A stretch of DNA of 6,998 nucleotides from Rhodobiaceae bacterium UBA6963 (lineage in GTDB: Bacteria; Pseudomonadota; Alphaproteobacteria; RS24), in assembly GCA_002450335.1 (NCBI GenBank), contig DJZB01000017.1, positions 1 to 6,998 of the forward strand, in the 5' to 3' direction. The notes beneath the pieces were generated by a model. The model was given only the letters and a program-made list of their open reading frames with translations. It did no database searches and had not been told where the DNA came from. Positions within the stretch are counted from its first letter, which is position 1, and each line of letters opens with the position of its first letter. Below are positions 5,402 to 6,998 of the stretch, one piece after another. The position numbers and the translations under genes are program-made.

Positions 5402-6676
5402 TTAAGAAACCCTGCTTATGTCCGCGCCACAGCCGGAGAGTTTTTTCTCAAGGTTTTCATAGCCACGATCAAGGTGATATACCCTCTGAATGGTCGTCTG
5501 ACCCTCTGCAATCAGCCCGGCAATTATTAATGTAACGGATGCCCGCAAATCAGTCGCCATGACCGGCGCGCCTTTTAGTGTCTTCACACCAGTGACACGC
5601 GCCGTATCTCCCTGAAGCTGAATATCAGCCCCCAGACGGGCAAGTTCTTGCACATGCATAAACCTATTTTCAAAAATCGTTTCTCTGACATGGCTCACTC
5701 CATTAGCAACGCACATAAGACCCATAAAGGGTGCTTGTAGGTCAGTCGCAAAACCCGGATAAGGTTCTGTCACCACATTCACCGGGCGTATATCCGATGT
5801 GCCTTTAACCAATAACCCATCAGGTTTTGATTCAAACGTAGCCCCTGCCTGTTGTAAAACAGGTGCTAAAGCACCAAGCAAAGCTTTATCTGCTCCTGTC
5901 AGGGTTACCTCGCCATTTGACGCAACAACCGCACAGGCATAAGCACCCGCTTCAATTCTATCGCGAGTAACCGTATGGGTCGCACCATTCAGCTTCTGAA
6001 CGCCATCAATAATTAAAGTGCGTGTCCCCAGCCCTTCAATCTGCGCACCCATAGCCTGCAAACACCGCCCGACATCCATAATCTCGGGTTCGCTCGCCGC
6101 ATTATTGATAATAGTTTGCCCGTCTGCCAAACTTGCTGCCATCATCATCACATGGGTTGCCCCAACTGAAACGAAGGGGAAATTAATCTGAGTGCCGGTC
6201 AAGCGACCTGAAGGCGAGGTGGCCTTGGCATTCACATAGCCGTCAGCAACATCAATTTCCGCGCCCATTTCCTTGAGGCCCTGCAAATAAAGATTCACCG
6301 GACGCGTGCCAATCGCACACCCCCCGGGTAGGGAAACACGTGCCTGTCCACAACGCGCGAGAAGTGGGCCTATCACCCAGAAACTCGCCCGCATCTTGGA
6401 CACCAGTTCATATGAAGCGGTTGTTTGTGCAATATCAGAGGCATGGATTGTAAGCCCCTCGCCTTTACCCTGGCCAAAAAGGTCAACCTTGGCGCCCAAT
6501 TCTTCTAAAACATGACCCAGTGTTGTTGTATCGGCTAGCCGCGGGGTACCCACAAGCTTGAGCGTTTCATCGGTCAAAAGTCCTAATATCATAAGTGGTA
6601 AAACGGCATTTTTTGAGCCGCTAATCGGCAAATCACCCATCAGCCTATTGCCGCCATTTATGACAATTTTATCCAT
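5402..6676 (-). CDS. murA: UDP-N-acetylglucosamine 1-carboxyvinyltransferase
   Basis: First committed step of peptidoglycan synthesis in the cytoplasm: transfers enolpyruvate from PEP to UDP-GlcNAc. It is 424 residues long, with the two-domain inside-out alpha/beta barrel of EPSP-synthase-like enzymes. Active-site residues are visible: K22 and N23 in ISGSKNA, R96 in MRASFW, C120 in PGGCAIG, D312 in YPGFATD and R404 in HLDRGYE, matching K22, N23, R91, C115, D305 and R397 of E. coli. The loop Cys is the residue alkylated by fosfomycin, so this enzyme should be of the sensitive type; the variant with Asp in that place is not present. The start ATG has an AAGGA site upstream and lies 5 nt after the small basic ORF, suggesting coupling. 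It is followed by DUF2948 in the same operon. Confidence 0.98.
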   Translation of the reverse strand: MDKIVINGGNRLMGDLPISGSKNAVLPLMILGLLTDETLKLVGTPRLADTTTLGHVLEELGAKVDLFGQGKGEGLTIHASDIAQTTASYELVSKMRASFWVIGPLLARCGQARVSLPGGCAIGTRPVNLYLQGLKEMGAEIDVADGYVNAKATSPSGRLTGTQINFPFVSVGATHVMMMAASLADGQTIINNAASEPEIMDVGRCLQAMGAQIEGLGTRTLIIDGVQKLNGATHTVTRDRIEAGAYACAVVASNGEVTLTGADKALLGALAPVLQQAGATFESKPDGLLVKGTSDIRPVNVVTEPYPGFATDLQAPFMGLMCVANGVSHVRETIFENRFMHVQELARLGADIQLQGDTARVTGVKTLKGAPVMATDLRASVTLIIAGLIAEGQTTIQRVYHLDRGYENLEKKLSGCGADISRVS

Positions 6677-6681
6677 TATTC

Positions 6682-6879
6682 TTATTCCTTACCGGTATCT
6701 TTAGAATTTGCTGCTGAGTTCGCTGACAGTTTCCCTGACAGAGATGAAGAACGCGGCTTTACTTGTTTTCGACCTTCTTTTCGACCCTCTTTTCGACGGT
6801 GCAAATTGGCCCGCAATGCCGCGCCCAACCTTTCCTTACGGTCAGGTTTTGACCCTGATGAATTGTTAGATGGTGACAT
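6682..6879 (-). CDS. Small basic protein of unknown function upstream of murA
   Basis: A 65-residue frame with a single ATG, ending 5 nt before murA. It is very basic and Ser/Asn-rich with no hydrophobic segment. The core DRKERLGAALRANLHRRK (13-30) looks like an amphipathic basic helix. From memory, similar short frames with an LxxALRANLxRRK motif precede murA in other alphaproteobacteria, which supports a real gene. Residues 29-38 are KEG/RK repeats encoded by a 12-nt tandem repeat, and the rest to K64 is Ser/Lys-rich, probably disordered. No good ribosome site is visible before the ATG, which lowers confidence. RNA or ribosome binding would fit the charge, but that is only a guess. It is likely the first gene of the murA operon. 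Confidence 0.65.
   Translation of the reverse strand: MSPSNNSSGSKPDRKERLGAALRANLHRRKEGRKEGRKQVKPRSSSLSGKLSANSAANSKDTGKE
6766..6797. repeat. 12-nt tandem repeat inside the small basic gene
   Basis: Two units, CGACCTTCTTTT (6770-6781) and CGACCCTCTTTT (6782-6793), differ at one base and are flanked by the partial copies TTTT (6766-6769) and CGAC (6794-6797). Each unit encodes four residues, so copy-number change would keep the frame. Confidence 0.8.
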
Positions 6880-6955
6880 TGGAAACCGTTAAGAGTGATT
6901 TGATTGAGACTTGCCTAATTGGTCGTGCTGTGGCACTTAATGGCCTCGATAAAAA
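6880..6955. promoter_or_regulatory. Divergent intergenic region, probable promoters for the murA operon and tRNA-Thr
   Basis: This 76-bp gap separates the first gene of the minus-strand cluster from the plus-strand tRNA-Thr, so both promoters should lie here. The only plus-strand candidate I can point to is TTGCCT (6911-6916) with CTTAAT (6936-6941) at a long 19-bp spacing, ending 14 bp before the tRNA. I could not pick a convincing minus-strand promoter. A short perfect inverted repeat GTGC-TGTG-GCAC lies at 6925-6936. Confidence 0.35.
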
Positions 6956-6998
6956 GCTGCCGTAGCTCAGGGGTAGAGCACTCCCTTGGTAAGGGAGA
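6956..6998 (+). tRNA. tRNA-Thr (anticodon GGT), 5' part, cut by window edge
   Basis: The first 43 nt of a tRNA: acceptor 5' strand GCTGCCG (6956-6962), T8-A9, D stem GCTC/GAGC (6965-6968 and 6976-6979) with loop AGGGGTA, and anticodon stem CTCCC/GGGAG around the loop TTGGTAA. The anticodon GGT is at 6988-6990, which assigns threonine. The variable loop, T arm and 3' acceptor strand lie outside the window. It is divergent from the murA cluster. Confidence 0.9.

Noticed and set aside
6925..6936. GTGC-TGTG-GCAC inverted repeat before tRNA-Thr
   Set aside because: Four pairs only and not followed by a U-run; expected by chance.

Overview
The window looks like chromosomal DNA of a medium-GC alphaproteobacterium (base composition looks close to 50% G+C by eye). 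The evidence is the gene set and order: murA, a DUF2948 protein, hisD, a UPF0262 protein, infA, maf, a short RNase E/G protein and yacG, followed by tRNA-Phe. From memory, this order is a conserved housekeeping block in alphaproteobacteria, and DUF2948 and UPF0262 are largely confined to that class. The genus cannot be determined from what is here.

Layout, right to left, because nearly everything reads on the minus strand. At the right edge a tRNA-Thr(GGU) gene begins on the plus strand and runs out of the window. A 76-bp divergent gap separates it from a long minus-strand cluster (6879 down to 804). This begins with a short basic unknown protein, then murA, DUF2948, hisD, UPF0262, infA, maf, rng and yacG. 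The junctions are tight: 5 nt, 29 nt, 1 nt, a 1-nt TGATG overlap, 49 nt, an overlap or 7-nt gap depending on the maf start, 27 nt, and an 8-nt overlap. I see no intrinsic terminator inside the cluster, so transcription as one unit is likely. tRNA-Phe(GAA) lies 113 bp after yacG on the same strand, with a possible extended -10 promoter of its own. After a 229-bp AT-rich gap, the left edge holds the first 128 codons of a lipoprotein that runs off the window.

Functionally the cluster mixes peptidoglycan precursor synthesis (MurA), histidine synthesis (HisD), translation initiation (IF-1), nucleotide sanitation (Maf), RNA processing (RNase E/G) and a probable gyrase-binding zinc protein (YacG). 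These do not form one pathway. The grouping looks like a growth-linked housekeeping operon kept by synteny.

I found no mobile element, CRISPR array or defence system, and nothing that amounts to a clearly new system. The least explained items are the cut-off lipoprotein with its G6 tract and palindromic promoter region, the small basic protein with a 12-nt tandem repeat upstream of murA, the short RNase E/G with an Asn/Asp repeat tail that overlaps yacG, and the absence of the phosphatase gene I would expect between UPF0262 and infA.
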